This document shows positions 28,163 to 37,362 of a stretch of 64,000 nucleotides of DNA, piece after piece; the first letter of the stretch is position 1, and each line of letters starts with the position of its first letter. The stretch lies in NCBI GenBank assembly GCA_016201205.1, contig JACQDF010000030.1, positions 1 through 64,000 of the forward strand, read 5' to 3'. Under the pieces are notes generated by a model. It was not told the origin of the DNA. It made no database searches and saw nothing but the letters and a program-made list of their open reading frames with translations. A program made the translations under genes and the position numbers. Source of the DNA: Acidobacteriota bacterium (lineage in GTDB: Bacteria; Acidobacteriota; Terriglobia; Bryobacterales; Bryobacteraceae).

Positions 28163-31100
28163 CCCTCAACGACGCCCAGCGAGCCGCTGTCGAGCGTACC
28201 GGGCAGGATGTGTGCGTGGTCGCCGGGCCCGGTTCGGGCAAGACCCGCGTCCTCATCGAGCGCTTCCGCTGGCTCGTCCAGGCGCAGAAGATTCACCCTC
28301 GGCGCATTCTCACCATCACATTCACCGACAAGGCCGCCACCGAAATCAAGCAGCGTCTGCTGGAAGCTTTCGCTGAAGCAGAGCCGCTGCGCCAGGAGAT
28401 GGAGCGGGCATGGGTGTCGACGATTCACGGCTTCTGCACCCGCCTGTTGAAGGAAAACGCCATCGAAGCCGGCGTTGATCCGGATTTTCACCTGCTCGAC
28501 GAAGCAGGAGCCGAGATCCTCCGGCATCAGGCGGCCGAAGCCGCTTTGGACGATCTTCTGGCGATGCGCCCCGATCTCATGCCTGTTCTCTTAAAGGATC
28601 TCGCGACCGGCGCTTCCGACCTGGAGCAGGCTCTTCTCGATTTGTATGAAGAAGCGCGCACCGCCGGGCGCGGGGCGGCGGATCTGCGGACGCCTGCGCA
28701 GCCGGTCTCCGACTGCTGGCCGGAGATCCTGGAGATCGCTCGAGTCGCGCTCACCGATCCCGCAACCGGAACCGTCAGGCAGCGGGAAGCGCACCACGAG
28801 TTCCACCGCTGGGCCGGGCGCGTCCTGGCTCTTCCGTCCGATGCCGGCCGGCGAGAGCGGTTGCTCCTGCTCGACGATCTTCCGCGGCCGAGCTCGCTGA
28901 AAAACACCACCCGCGCACGCACCCTCGCCCAGCAGCTCAAAGATTCCCTGATCCCCGCCTGCCAGGCGGCGCTGATTCTCCTGACGCGTCTGGATCTGTA
29001 CCCGCTTTGTCTGGAAGCGCTGCACCGCATTCATGATGAATACACGCACGCCAAGCGCGACCGCGGCGCGCTCGACTTCAACGACCTCGAAGAATTCGCC
29101 ATCCGCCTGCTCGAATCCGACCGCGCGCTGCGCGAGCGCATCCGGAACAGCTTCGACCACATCCTGATGGACGAGTTGCAGGACACCAACCGCCTGCAAT
29201 GGCGCCTGCTGGATCTGATCCGCCGCCCGGACCGTTTGTTCGCCGTCGGCGACGTGAATCAGTCCATCTACTTTTTCCGGCATGCCGATCCGGCGGTCTT
29301 CCACGAGTATCGCGATTCCGTGGCCGGACGCGGAGGCGTGATCGACGAGCTGCGCGAGAATTACCGCAGCCGCGCCGAGATCCTCGAGGCCGTGAATGCA
29401 ATGGTTCCGAGCCTGCTCGACGGACTGGAGCCGCACCGGTTAACCGCTCTTGGCGAGCACGCGAAAAAAATGGCGCCTTCGCTCGAGTTCTTCCACTCGT
29501 ACGCTGCCGCCGGCGGCGACGATCCGGTGCGCACTGAAGCCTGCTGGATTGCACGCCGTATCCGCGAGATGGAAGCCACGATGCTCATCGGCAAAGCCGG
29601 GGAGCGGCGGCCGGCGCGCTTCTCGGACTTCGCCGTGCTAACGCGCACCATCGCTTCCCTGGAACCGATCCAGCGGGCCCTCGACGAGTTCGGCGTCCCT
29701 TCCGTCATCAGCGGCGGACGCACGTTCTTTGAGGCCCGGGAGATCCGCGACCTGGTTGCGTGGCTGGCGGTGCTGGCCAACCCGCGCGACGAGATCAGCC
29801 TGGTCACTGTGTTGCGATCCCCGCTGGTGGGCGCGCCGGATGAGACGCTGCTGCGGCTCAAGCGCGCCGGCGGCGAGATGTTCGCTGCCATCGCCGCGGA
29901 AACCGGGGACGAACGCCTGGTGTGGTTCCACCGCCTTGTGCGGCAACAGCGGGCGCAAGCCGGCACGGCGTCCCCCGATGCGCTGCTCAGCCAGGCTCTG
30001 GACGAGTCGGCTTACATGGACGGTCTGCCTGCCCGCGCCCGGGCCAATGTCGCCCGGCTTCTCGATCTCGCCCGCCAGCGGCACGCTTCCGCTCCCTGCA
30101 CACTCGGCGAGCTGGTGGATGATCTTGCGAGCTGGCGGAACGCCTCCTCGGAGCAGGAAGCCGCTGCCGGCGAGCTCTCCAACTGCGTGCGACTCATGTC
30201 CGTCCATGCGGCCAAAGGCCTCGAGTTCCCGATTGTCTTTCTCGCCTCGCTGCGCTCCGGCGGCTCAAACAAACCACCCGTATTCTGTTTTTCTCCGGAT
30301 GGCACGCTGGGCGCCTTGTGGCGGCATCCGGAAACAGGCATAGGCGTGTCCGATCCCACTCACATGCAAGTCTGGGCGCTCAAGAAACGCCACGATCTGG
30401 GCGAGGAATGCCGCCTCCTGTACGTCGCCATGACGCGCGCCGAGGAGCATCTGGTTTTCACCGCCTCCCCCAACCGCTCGTTGGATTGGGCAAGCCGCAT
30501 CAACGACGGTCTCAACCTCCCTTCCGGTTTCCCCAGGCAGGAGGCGCACACGGTGATGCACATCCCGGCAGGCGCGTCCATTGCAGTCACCCACTCACGA
30601 GTTCCACCCGCCAGCGATTTTCCCGCTACGGTGTTTTCCGACGACGGCGTGGTCGAGTATATCGACCCGCTTCCAACGCCCGGCCAGCATGAAACAGTCG
30701 TGGCGGTGACGTCGGTTGCCCAATTCGCCTTCTGCCCGCGCCAGTATTACCTGGCGCGCTACCTGGGCTGGGAAAACCGGGGACAGGCTACCCGTTCCCC
30801 AATTCCGCCGCGCACTGACCCCGGCGAATTCTCCGCCAGCGAATTCGGCATACTTGTCCATGATCTGCTTGCCGGCAAGCCCCGCCCCGACGCGACACCG
30901 GAAGCGCTGGCGCTGGCCGAGCGGTTCCAGTCGAGTGATCTCGGCCAGCGCGCTGCCCGCGCCACACGCTCCGGACGCGAATACGATTTCCTGATCGAGG
31001 TGGAAGACCTCGTGCTTCGCGGCCAGATCGACCTCTGGTTCGAGGACGGCGGCCAGATCGCGCTGGTGGATTACAAGTCGGACCAGGTCGAACCCGGGCA

Positions 31101-31410
31101 CGAGCGGCAACACGCCGTTCGCTACGAGCCGCAGCTCCGGCTCTATGCACTCGCGTTGGAGCGCCTCATCGGGCGAATCCCGGAGCGCGCTGTCTTGTGG
31201 TACTTGCGCACTGGCGCCGCCGTGGACGTGCCCCTGGGGCAGGCAAGCCTCGAGCGAACCAGGACCGAGGTTGGCAGCTTGCGCGAGGCGCAGCAAACGA
31301 TGCACTTTCCGCTGCGGGAAGGCGTCCACTGCGTACGCTGTTCCTATTACGGCGGCGCGTGTCCGGCCTCGCTCACATTCTCCGCCGCCGCGCCGAAAAG
31401 CTCATCGTGA
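28159..31410 (+). CDS. addA: AddA-type UvrD/RecB helicase-nuclease
   Basis: About 1083 residues if started at the TTG at 28159, which overlaps the addB stop as TTGA and begins LTLNDAQRAAVERT. The ORF-track start upstream has no family sequence. Walker A is AGPGSGKTRVL, motif II is MDELQDTNRLQW and motif VI is YVAMTRAEEHLVF. The C-terminal nuclease domain has GQIDLWFEDGG and LVDYKSDQV. It is the motor and second nuclease of the AddAB end-processing complex. The very end carries C-x-x-C and C residues (CVRCSYYGGACP). Confidence 0.9.
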   Translation: MTLNDAQRAAVERTGQDVCVVAGPGSGKTRVLIERFRWLVQAQKIHPRRILTITFTDKAATEIKQRLLEAFAEAEPLRQEMERAWVSTIHGFCTRLLKENAIEAGVDPDFHLLDEAGAEILRHQAAEAALDDLLAMRPDLMPVLLKDLATGASDLEQALLDLYEEARTAGRGAADLRTPAQPVSDCWPEILEIARVALTDPATGTVRQREAHHEFHRWAGRVLALPSDAGRRERLLLLDDLPRPSSLKNTTRARTLAQQLKDSLIPACQAALILLTRLDLYPLCLEALHRIHDEYTHAKRDRGALDFNDLEEFAIRLLESDRALRERIRNSFDHILMDELQDTNRLQWRLLDLIRRPDRLFAVGDVNQSIYFFRHADPAVFHEYRDSVAGRGGVIDELRENYRSRAEILEAVNAMVPSLLDGLEPHRLTALGEHAKKMAPSLEFFHSYAAAGGDDPVRTEACWIARRIREMEATMLIGKAGERRPARFSDFAVLTRTIASLEPIQRALDEFGVPSVISGGRTFFEAREIRDLVAWLAVLANPRDEISLVTVLRSPLVGAPDETLLRLKRAGGEMFAAIAAETGDERLVWFHRLVRQQRAQAGTASPDALLSQALDESAYMDGLPARARANVARLLDLARQRHASAPCTLGELVDDLASWRNASSEQEAAAGELSNCVRLMSVHAAKGLEFPIVFLASLRSGGSNKPPVFCFSPDGTLGALWRHPETGIGVSDPTHMQVWALKKRHDLGEECRLLYVAMTRAEEHLVFTASPNRSLDWASRINDGLNLPSGFPRQEAHTVMHIPAGASIAVTHSRVPPASDFPATVFSDDGVVEYIDPLPTPGQHETVVAVTSVAQFAFCPRQYYLARYLGWENRGQATRSPIPPRTDPGEFSASEFGILVHDLLAGKPRPDATPEALALAERFQSSDLGQRAARATRSGREYDFLIEVEDLVLRGQIDLWFEDGGQIALVDYKSDQVEPGHERQHAVRYEPQLRLYALALERLIGRIPERAVLWYLRTGAAVDVPLGQASLERTRTEVGSLREAQQTMHFPLREGVHCVRCSYYGGACPASLTFSAAAPKSSS

Positions 31411-31604
31411 GTATTCTCCCCGGAGAATGCCACCCGGCGCTGGCTGCGGCCCTGTCTGCCGCCCGCGCCGGTCCTACGCAAACATGATCCTCGAGTCCCG
31501 CCCTTCACACTTTTCTCCTCTCCGTCCGAAAAGCTCTTTGTGAGCGTCTTCTGGGAAAATGCCACGCGGTTGCTGGATGCGGCTCTCTCGGCGGCCCGCG
31601 CAGG
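31393..31604 (+). repeat. Diverged tandem duplication, period 133 bases
   Basis: Bases 31393-31471 (ccgaaaagctcatcgtgag...) are matched by 31526-31604 (ccgaaaagctctttgtgag...), about three quarters identical by eye and in the same codon frame. The first copy encodes VSILPGECHPALAAALSAAR before a stop. The second encodes the true N-terminus of the next gene, SVFWENATRLLDAALSAAR. The first copy overlaps the addA end and looks like a decayed partial gene. Confidence 0.7.
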
Positions 31605-31869
31605 CCGGCCCACCGAGTCCATGACGGTCCTGATCGGCGCCGAAGGGGGAATTCATATTCTGGCCGGCAATGACTGGCCGTTGGACCGGTTGGCGTCGGA
31701 TCGTGGCGTCCCCATCGCTTACCGCGTTCACCAGCGGCAGGGGCGGATCACGGTGGAGGGGCACACGGCAAACGGTTCCTGCTATCTGGAATCCAGGACA
31801 GCGGAGCCCGCTGCCCGCCGCCTCCTGCGCGATCAGCCGATGTACAGCGTTGACTGCCGGCGGGTCTGA
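31540..31869 (+). CDS. Hypothetical protein downstream of addA
   Basis: 109 residues from a GTG start (SVFWENATRLLDAALSAARAG). It contains a helical start, then VLIGAEGGIHILAGNDWPLDRLAS and a YRVHQRQGRITVEGHT segment that looks like a short beta-sheet domain. A decayed partial copy of its N-terminus lies just upstream, which supports this as a real and once duplicated gene. Function not recognised. Similar short proteins are often encoded near acidobacterial repair genes, but I cannot support that from this sequence alone. Confidence 0.6.
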   Translation: MSVFWENATRLLDAALSAARAGRPTESMTVLIGAEGGIHILAGNDWPLDRLASDRGVPIAYRVHQRQGRITVEGHTANGSCYLESRTAEPAARRLLRDQPMYSVDCRRV

Positions 31870-31993
31870 CGCGATATTCCGGATTCGTGGTTTATTCGCC
31901 TGGTGCGGAAAACGGCTCTCGGGCAACAAATTTTCTTTCTTGCTGAGAATAAATCGTGCCAGCGGTGACCTATTTGTTTAAAGGATGCCCGCG

Positions 31994-32386
31994 ATGTCTG
32001 CTCCCGCGCCCACTCTGGCTCCCGTGCGACTGCTGTTGTTCGGCCTTGACGCTCCGCTCGCGACAGAATTGGAAACCGCCCTCTCCGGCCATGTCGCGAT
32101 GATCAATCCAGATCCTCCGGATGACGTGGCCCAGTGCCGCTGCCTTTTGGAGGAGGCGCGGGCGAATCTTCTCTTCTGCCCTGCCCGTGCGGAGATTCTC
32201 CGGGTCGTGCTCGAAGCCGCTCGATCCTTTCATCTTCCGGTTGTCGTCGTCAGCCCGTATCCGGAAGTGGACGAGTGGCTGAACGCCATCGAGGCGGGGG
32301 CGGTGGATTACGCCACCCCGCCGTTTGAGAGAAAACAGATGCAATGGATCCTTGCATCCAGCTTACGTACGATAGAAGCAGCCTGA
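31994..32386 (+). CDS. Degenerate response-regulator receiver domain (pseudo-receiver)
   Basis: About 130 residues from the ATG at 31994, chosen because AAAGG lies about 9 bases before it; the ATG at 31985 would leave no spacing. Fold features fit a CheY-like receiver: VRLLLFGLDAPLATELETAL as strand 1/helix 1, LPVVVVSPYPEVDEWLNAIEAGAVDYATPPF as strands 4-5. The acidic pair is reduced, the phospho-acceptor Asp is absent (ANLLFCPARAEIL), and the conserved Lys of the T-K-P motif is Pro (TPPF). It probably acts as a phosphorylation-independent protein-interaction module, or is decaying. Confidence 0.65.
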   Translation: MSAPAPTLAPVRLLLFGLDAPLATELETALSGHVAMINPDPPDDVAQCRCLLEEARANLLFCPARAEILRVVLEAARSFHLPVVVVSPYPEVDEWLNAIEAGAVDYATPPFERKQMQWILASSLRTIEAA

Positions 32387-32390
32387 CCGC

Positions 32391-33980
32391 TTATTCGGAG
32401 GGCAACGTCCCCGCCACAAACAGGCTCTGGTACTGCACCCGCCCGCCGCTCCGCAAGCTGGTCATGGGCCGCAGCACGCGGAAAGCGATTGCGTCGCCTG
32501 CCTTCAGTGTCCCCTGAATTCTCCGCACGTCCTCGTGCGAGCTGACCGGCTGCCGGTTCACGGAAAGCACAATGTCCTTTTCCATCAGCCCGATCTCTTC
32601 CGCAAAGGAGTCGGCTTCCACGCGGGTGACCAGTACGCCGCCCTTGTGCTCTGGAGGGATTCCTTCCCGCTCGGCCTCCGACAGCGACCGGATGGAAATG
32701 CCGAACTTGGCCTGGGTGGCGCCCTCTCCGCCTCGCTCTGGCTGTCCTGAGCGGCGGTTGCGGCTGAATCGCGGATCGTTGGCGAAGACTTCCTCGCGGT
32801 CGGCGATCGTGAGTCTCAGGTCCGACTTCTTTCCGCCGCGATCCACGGTAAGGGAGGCTTCCGAGCCGACAGGCATCTCCGAGACACGGCTCACCAGGTC
32901 GTCGCCGTCTTTCACGCTCCTGCCGTTGATGGCGACAATCACGTCGTCGGACTTGATGCCGGCCTTCTCGGCGGGACCGCCCGGCTGCACCGACTCCACC
33001 AGCACGCCGTTGGTCAATCCCATCGCTTTCAACACCTCGGCCTGCTTCTCATATTTCTGCCAGCCCACGCCGATGGAGCCGCGCGTCACTTTGCCATGCT
33101 GGATGATGGCGTTGTAGACTTTTGCCGCCTGGTTGACCGGCATTGCGAAGCCGATGCCCTGGTAGCCTCCGCTTTGGGTCGCGATAGCCGTGTTGATGCC
33201 GATGACCTCGCCATTGATGTTCAGCAGCGGGCCGCCGCTGTTGCCCGGGTTGATGGCGGCGTCTGTTTGCAGGAATCGCTGGAACTGCTGCGCGCCAGGC
33301 ACGTCGCGGCCGAGGGCGCTGATAATGCCCGCCGTCACCGTGGCTTCAAAGCCGAACGGCGAGCCGATGGCCACCGCCCAATCGCCTACCTGCACCGCTT
33401 CCGAGTTGCCGATCTTGGCCGCTGCCAGCGGCCTGCCCGCATCGATCTTGACCACCGCAAGGTCGGTTTCAAAATCCGAGCCGATAAGCTTGGCCTTATA
33501 ATCCTTGCTGTCGCCGTGCAACTTCACCCGGATGTGGTCGGCGCCGTCCACGACGTGATGATTCGTGAGGATGTAGCCGTTCTTGTCGACGATGACGCCT
33601 GAGCCGGAAGCTTCGCGGCGGAACCGCGGCATCTGTTGGCGTGGAGCGCCGAAAAAGCGGCGGAACAAGTCGGCATCCTCGTCCTCATCTTCCTCGAGCT
33701 GGGGACGCCGGCGGCTGCTCGCCTGCGGCTTCGCCGAGAAATCCGTCGTGATGTAGACGACCGAGGGTTCCAGCTTCTTGGCCAGCCTGGTGAACTCGTT
33801 GGAGAGTTGCTGCGGGCTGGGGATGGTCAACGGGGTCGCATCCGGAGCGGCGCTTTGGCCCTTTTCCGCCCGCACTCCCGTATTGATCAGCGTCCCGATG
33901 AGGATGCCGAACGACAAAGTGAACAACAACAGGCTGGCGCTGAGAAACTTTTGCTCACGCGCTTTGTCCAGGAAATTCAT
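32391..33980 (-). CDS. HtrA/DegP-family periplasmic serine protease
   Basis: 529 residues from the ATG at 33980 (MNFLDKAREQKF). This start is preferred to 34022 because GGGGAGG lies 14 bases upstream and a TATAAT box precedes both. An N-terminal anchor (FLSASLLLFTLSFGILIGTLI) leads to a trypsin-like domain with the triad His in TNHHVVDG, Asp in DFETDLAVVKI and Ser in NPGNSGGPL. Two PDZ domains follow (GVLVESVQPGGPAEKAGIKSDDVIV; GVLVTRVEADSFAEEIGLMEKDIVL). The enzyme degrades or refolds damaged envelope proteins. An acidic EEDEDEDAD stretch lies before the protease domain. Confidence 0.92.
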   Translation of the reverse strand: MNFLDKAREQKFLSASLLLFTLSFGILIGTLINTGVRAEKGQSAAPDATPLTIPSPQQLSNEFTRLAKKLEPSVVYITTDFSAKPQASSRRRPQLEEDEDEDADLFRRFFGAPRQQMPRFRREASGSGVIVDKNGYILTNHHVVDGADHIRVKLHGDSKDYKAKLIGSDFETDLAVVKIDAGRPLAAAKIGNSEAVQVGDWAVAIGSPFGFEATVTAGIISALGRDVPGAQQFQRFLQTDAAINPGNSGGPLLNINGEVIGINTAIATQSGGYQGIGFAMPVNQAAKVYNAIIQHGKVTRGSIGVGWQKYEKQAEVLKAMGLTNGVLVESVQPGGPAEKAGIKSDDVIVAINGRSVKDGDDLVSRVSEMPVGSEASLTVDRGGKKSDLRLTIADREEVFANDPRFSRNRRSGQPERGGEGATQAKFGISIRSLSEAEREGIPPEHKGGVLVTRVEADSFAEEIGLMEKDIVLSVNRQPVSSHEDVRRIQGTLKAGDAIAFRVLRPMTSLRSGGRVQYQSLFVAGTLPSE

Positions 33981-34020
33981 GGTGCTTTCAGAAACCTCCC
34001 CGAGGAATAACCCTTGCTTC

Positions 34021-34026
34021 ATTATA
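34021..34026 (-). promoter_or_regulatory. -10 box of the htrA-type gene
   Basis: Perfect TATAAT on the minus strand. It gives a leader of about 35 bases containing GGGGAGG before the ATG at 33980. Confidence 0.45.
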
Positions 34027-34158
34027 TGCCGTCCAGGATAGACTGCCAGCCTGTGATTTTGCCACCCGGCTGCTGCTAGTCCAATGGATGCCCGATTGTA
34101 CGATTTGGTTTCAGGCCCCTCCAGGATAGACGAAGGCGGCTGAGAAAAGTAACCAGCC

Positions 34159-35424
34159 TCACGCCGTCAGCAGCAGGCAGAGCGTCAGCAGAATGCGCTC
34201 CAGGCCCAGATCCCTGCCTTCCGGATCGAACCACTCATCGAAGGTGTGCGCCCCGCCCCCCTGTCCCCCGGCGCCGATGGATAGCGCTTCCATGCCGAGG
34301 GAAAGGGGAATGTTCGCGTCCGTGGATGCGCAATCCAGATGAGCGCGGATGCCAAGGCAGGCGTCGACGGCCTGCAAATACGTCAGAATGGCGGCGCCTT
34401 CCCAGAGACGGCCGCCCGGCCGCGCGCCGATCTCCCGCACTTTGGCCTGCACGCGGCCTCCGCTGGCTCGGCTGTTCTCGATTTCCACAGCACGCTCGAC
34501 CACCGTGGCGAGCAGACGCGACATTTCTTCCAGGCGGTGGGACTCCTCAGACCGCACATCGAGCTTGGCGCGGGCCATGGTGGGAATCGAGTTCACGCTG
34601 ACGCCTCCTTCGATGGTCCCGAAGTTGAAGGAGGAGCGCGAGTCGATTCCGTTGCCGGTGACAAAGAGCTCTTCGGTAAAGCAATGAATCGCCCGGCTCA
34701 CCGCGTGCACCGGGTTTGCATTCCCATGGTCGCTCCAGCTATGTCCGCCGGGACCGGTGACGGCGACTTCAAAGCGGCGGCTGGCCCGCGCGCGGTGTGT
34801 GATGTGATCCGTGCCGGGGCCGTCCAGCACCAGGTAGGACCGGATCTTGTGCCCGAGCTGAGATTGCCTGCAAAGAAAGCGCATGCCGTTCAGGTTGCCT
34901 TCGCCCTCTTCTCCCACATTCGCGACCAGCAGCAGGGATGCCCGGCTGTCGGCAAGCGGCGGCGACGCTTTCCAGGCAGCGGCGAACGCCAGCAATGCGG
35001 CCAGACCCGGTCCATTGTCGGAAACGCCAGGTCCATGGAAATGGCCTTCCCGGTCGATGTGCACTTCCTCGGGCTGGCGCGGGGCGAGCACCGTGTCCAG
35101 GTGCGCCGTCAGCGCCACGAACGGCCCCTGGCGGTTCGAATCCGCGTATGCGATCACGTTGCCGGCGCGGTCCATTCGCGCGTCCCAGCCGAGGAGACGG
35201 AACTGCGCTTCCATCCATTGGGCGCGCTTCTCTTCCAGGAATGTGGGCGCCGCGATCCGGCACAGCTCCAGGTGCTGCTCATTGATCCAGGACCTGTGCT
35301 TGTGAAAATAGCCGGTGCAACCCCGGGTGGTGCGCGCAGCCGCCAGGCCAGTCACCGACTTTTGCAACCGGGGATCGGCTTTGCCTCCGCCGTGTTTCCT
35401 GGCTGCCTCGACGGGACTCGCCAT
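34159..35424 (-). CDS. M20/M28-type metallopeptidase
   Basis: 421 residues. Metal-ligand motifs of the M20 family are present: ALTAHLDTV (His and Asp), VSDNGPGLAALLA (bridging Asp), NVGEEGEGNLNG (catalytic and metal Glu), LVLDGPGTDH (Asp) and AGGQGGGAHTFDEWFD near the end (final His). The lid domain lies between, with TGPGGHSWSDHGNANP. The overall pattern is tripeptidase- or carboxypeptidase-like. There is no signal peptide, so it probably acts in the cytoplasm on short peptides or acylated amino acids. It follows the citrate synthase gene by 9 bases on the same strand. Confidence 0.82.
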   Translation of the reverse strand: MASPVEAARKHGGGKADPRLQKSVTGLAAARTTRGCTGYFHKHRSWINEQHLELCRIAAPTFLEEKRAQWMEAQFRLLGWDARMDRAGNVIAYADSNRQGPFVALTAHLDTVLAPRQPEEVHIDREGHFHGPGVSDNGPGLAALLAFAAAWKASPPLADSRASLLLVANVGEEGEGNLNGMRFLCRQSQLGHKIRSYLVLDGPGTDHITHRARASRRFEVAVTGPGGHSWSDHGNANPVHAVSRAIHCFTEELFVTGNGIDSRSSFNFGTIEGGVSVNSIPTMARAKLDVRSEESHRLEEMSRLLATVVERAVEIENSRASGGRVQAKVREIGARPGGRLWEGAAILTYLQAVDACLGIRAHLDCASTDANIPLSLGMEALSIGAGGQGGGAHTFDEWFDPEGRDLGLERILLTLCLLLTA

Positions 35425-35433
35425 AAGCCGCTG

Positions 35434-36720
35434 TCAGCGACGGTCCATCGGCACGAAATTGCGCCGCGCCGCGCCCAGATAGAGCTGCTTGGGACGCGCA
35501 ATCTTCTGATCGGCGTCCACCAGCATCTCTTCGTAATGGGTGAGCCATCCGGCCGTGCGAGGGATGGCGAACATCACCGTGAACATGTCCATCGGCAGCC
35601 CCATGGCTTCGTAAATGATGCCCGAATAAAAGTCCACGTTGGGATAGAGCTTGCGTTTGATGAAGTAGTCGTCTTCCAGCGCGATCCGCTCCAGCTCGAC
35701 GGCGATATCGATCAGCGGGTTCCTGCCGGTCACTTCGAAGACCTGATCGGCGGTCCGCTTGATGATGCGGGCGCGGGGGTCGTAGTTCTTGTAGACGCGG
35801 TGGCCGAAGCCCATCAGACGCACGTCTCCGGCCTTGACCCGCTGGACATACTCCGGGATGCGGTCCTTGCTGCCGATGCTGCGGAGCATCTTCAACACAG
35901 CCTCATTGGCGCCGCCGTGCAGCGGGCCGTAGAGCGCTGCCGCCGCCGCCGCCAGCGAGCTGTAGGGATCCGTGTTGGCGCTGCCGACGCTGCGCATCGC
36001 TGTCGTCGAGCAGTTTTGCTCGTGATCGGCATGCAGAATAAACAGAATGTCCAGCGCCCGCTCCATCACCGGGTTCGGCTTGTACTTCCCTTCGGTTTTC
36101 CGGAACATCATGTTCAGGAAGTTGCCGGTGTAGGAGAGGTCATTGTCCGGGTAGGCGTACGGCATGCCGATGTTGTGACGGTACGTGAACGCGCCGATGG
36201 TCGGCACTTTGGCCACCAGGCGGAAAAACTGCTTGCGGCGGATGGCGGCGTCGTGGATATTCTTCGCTTCCGGATAAAACGTGGAAAGCGCGGCCACCGT
36301 GCTCACGAACATGCCCATCGGATGCGCGTCGTAACGGAAGCCGGCGATGAACTGCTTCACGTTCTCATGCAGGATCGTGTGGTGGGTGACCTGGTGAACG
36401 AAGTCATCCAGTTGCTGGCGCGCGGGCAGCTCGCCGTTGTGGAGCAGGTAAGCCACTTCCAGGAACGTGCAGGTTTCGGCGAGCTGCTCGATCGGGTAGC
36501 CGCGATACTCGAGGATCCCTTTGTCGCCGTCGATGTACGTGATCGAGCTTTTGCAGGCGGCGGTGTTCACAAATCCGGGATCATAGGTGCACAGACCGGG
36601 ATCATCGTCAGCGACTTTGATCTGGCGCAGGTCCGTTGCCCGAATCGAGTCGTGCTCAATCGGAAGAGTATAGGCTTTACCGGTGCGGTTGTCCGTGATC
36701 GTGAGGGTCTGGTTCGACAT
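35434..36720 (-). CDS. gltA: Citrate synthase
   Basis: 428 residues, the normal length for the type II (hexameric) group. Key motifs: LHADHEQNCSTTAMR and GPLHGGANEAV (catalytic His residues), FGHRVYKNYDPRA (citrate-binding) and PNVDFYSGIIYEAMG (catalytic Asp). It condenses acetyl-CoA and oxaloacetate in the TCA cycle. A TAGAAT box lies about 16 bases before the ATG, giving a short leader. The 20-base gap to the upstream thioredoxin-like gene on the same strand suggests possible co-transcription. Confidence 0.97.
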   Translation of the reverse strand: MSNQTLTITDNRTGKAYTLPIEHDSIRATDLRQIKVADDDPGLCTYDPGFVNTAACKSSITYIDGDKGILEYRGYPIEQLAETCTFLEVAYLLHNGELPARQQLDDFVHQVTHHTILHENVKQFIAGFRYDAHPMGMFVSTVAALSTFYPEAKNIHDAAIRRKQFFRLVAKVPTIGAFTYRHNIGMPYAYPDNDLSYTGNFLNMMFRKTEGKYKPNPVMERALDILFILHADHEQNCSTTAMRSVGSANTDPYSSLAAAAAALYGPLHGGANEAVLKMLRSIGSKDRIPEYVQRVKAGDVRLMGFGHRVYKNYDPRARIIKRTADQVFEVTGRNPLIDIAVELERIALEDDYFIKRKLYPNVDFYSGIIYEAMGLPMDMFTVMFAIPRTAGWLTHYEEMLVDADQKIARPKQLYLGAARRNFVPMDRR

Positions 36721-36739
36721 GAGCTTTGCCGTCCCAATT

Positions 36740-37279
36740 CTACCGTTTTTTCTGGGACGCCCCCGGCAATACTTTCTCGATCTCGGCGGAGAGAGTTTTC
36801 ACGCTGATCACGCCTCTGTTGGCCTCGTCGTGGTCGAGGTCGTTGCGTATGTAGCCCTCCGGATCGATCAGAAACAGATGCGGGAAGCTGACGGTGGGGT
36901 TTTTCGGGGTGATCTTCAAGTACGAGGCGGCCATCTGGCCGCAATCAAACAGGATCGGCGATGTGATGTTGTTCTCAGCGATGTATTTGTTGACGTTGTC
37001 GATCGTGTCCGGCTGGATCACGACGCTGAGAATCTGGATGCGGTCGCCGTATTTCGCTTTCACCTGTTCGAGAACGCCGCTGATCGTCTTGCAGGTGGGA
37101 CACTTGGTCTGCATGAATTCGATCAGCAGCACCTTGCCGCGATAGTCGGCCGGATCGTGCTGGCGGATGGTGCGGTCGGGCAAGGAGAACCCGGGCGCTC
37201 TGCGCCCCGAGAGGGCGCCGCTGGCAAACACGTCGAGAGCGCAGAAAAAAGCAAGGGTGAGGATGCTGATGCGCAGCAT
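36740..37279 (-). CDS. TlpA-like thioredoxin-fold protein (Cys form)
   Basis: About 179 residues from the ATG at 37279 (MLRISILTLAFFCAL), with a signal peptide. The TTG at 37288 in the track is less likely. The AhpC/TSA-Redoxin fold shows GKVLLIEFMQTKCPTCKTIS with a complete CPTC redox motif, and later VSFPHLFLIDPEGYI with the cis-Pro. It is probably a periplasmic thiol-disulfide protein. The divergent neighbour at 37363 has the same layout but TGA-encoded U in place of the first Cys, so the two are a Cys/Sec paralogue pair facing away from each other. Confidence 0.82.
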   Translation of the reverse strand: MLRISILTLAFFCALDVFASGALSGRRAPGFSLPDRTIRQHDPADYRGKVLLIEFMQTKCPTCKTISGVLEQVKAKYGDRIQILSVVIQPDTIDNVNKYIAENNITSPILFDCGQMAASYLKITPKNPTVSFPHLFLIDPEGYIRNDLDHDEANRGVISVKTLSAEIEKVLPGASQKKR

Positions 37280-37349
37280 AAACTCCAAGGTAACATGCCG
37301 GATGCGGGCGGCTGCCCACGGGGCCTCACCACGGGCCGGCTGCCCGTAG

Positions 37350-37355
37350 TAAGCT
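37350..37355 (+). promoter_or_regulatory. -10-like box, probable leaderless start of the selenoprotein
   Basis: TAAGCT ends 7 bases before the ATG at 37363, with no Shine-Dalgarno. Confidence 0.45.
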
Positions 37356-37362
37356 CAACCAT

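Noticed and set aside
34032-34131. Direct repeat TCCAGGATAGAC at 34032 and 34120
   Set aside because: Exact but only 12 bases, one pair, no symmetry; too weak to call an operator.
34339-36807. 822-aa plus-strand ORF
   Set aside because: Opposite strand of the M20 peptidase and citrate synthase; no domain, no plausible start site.
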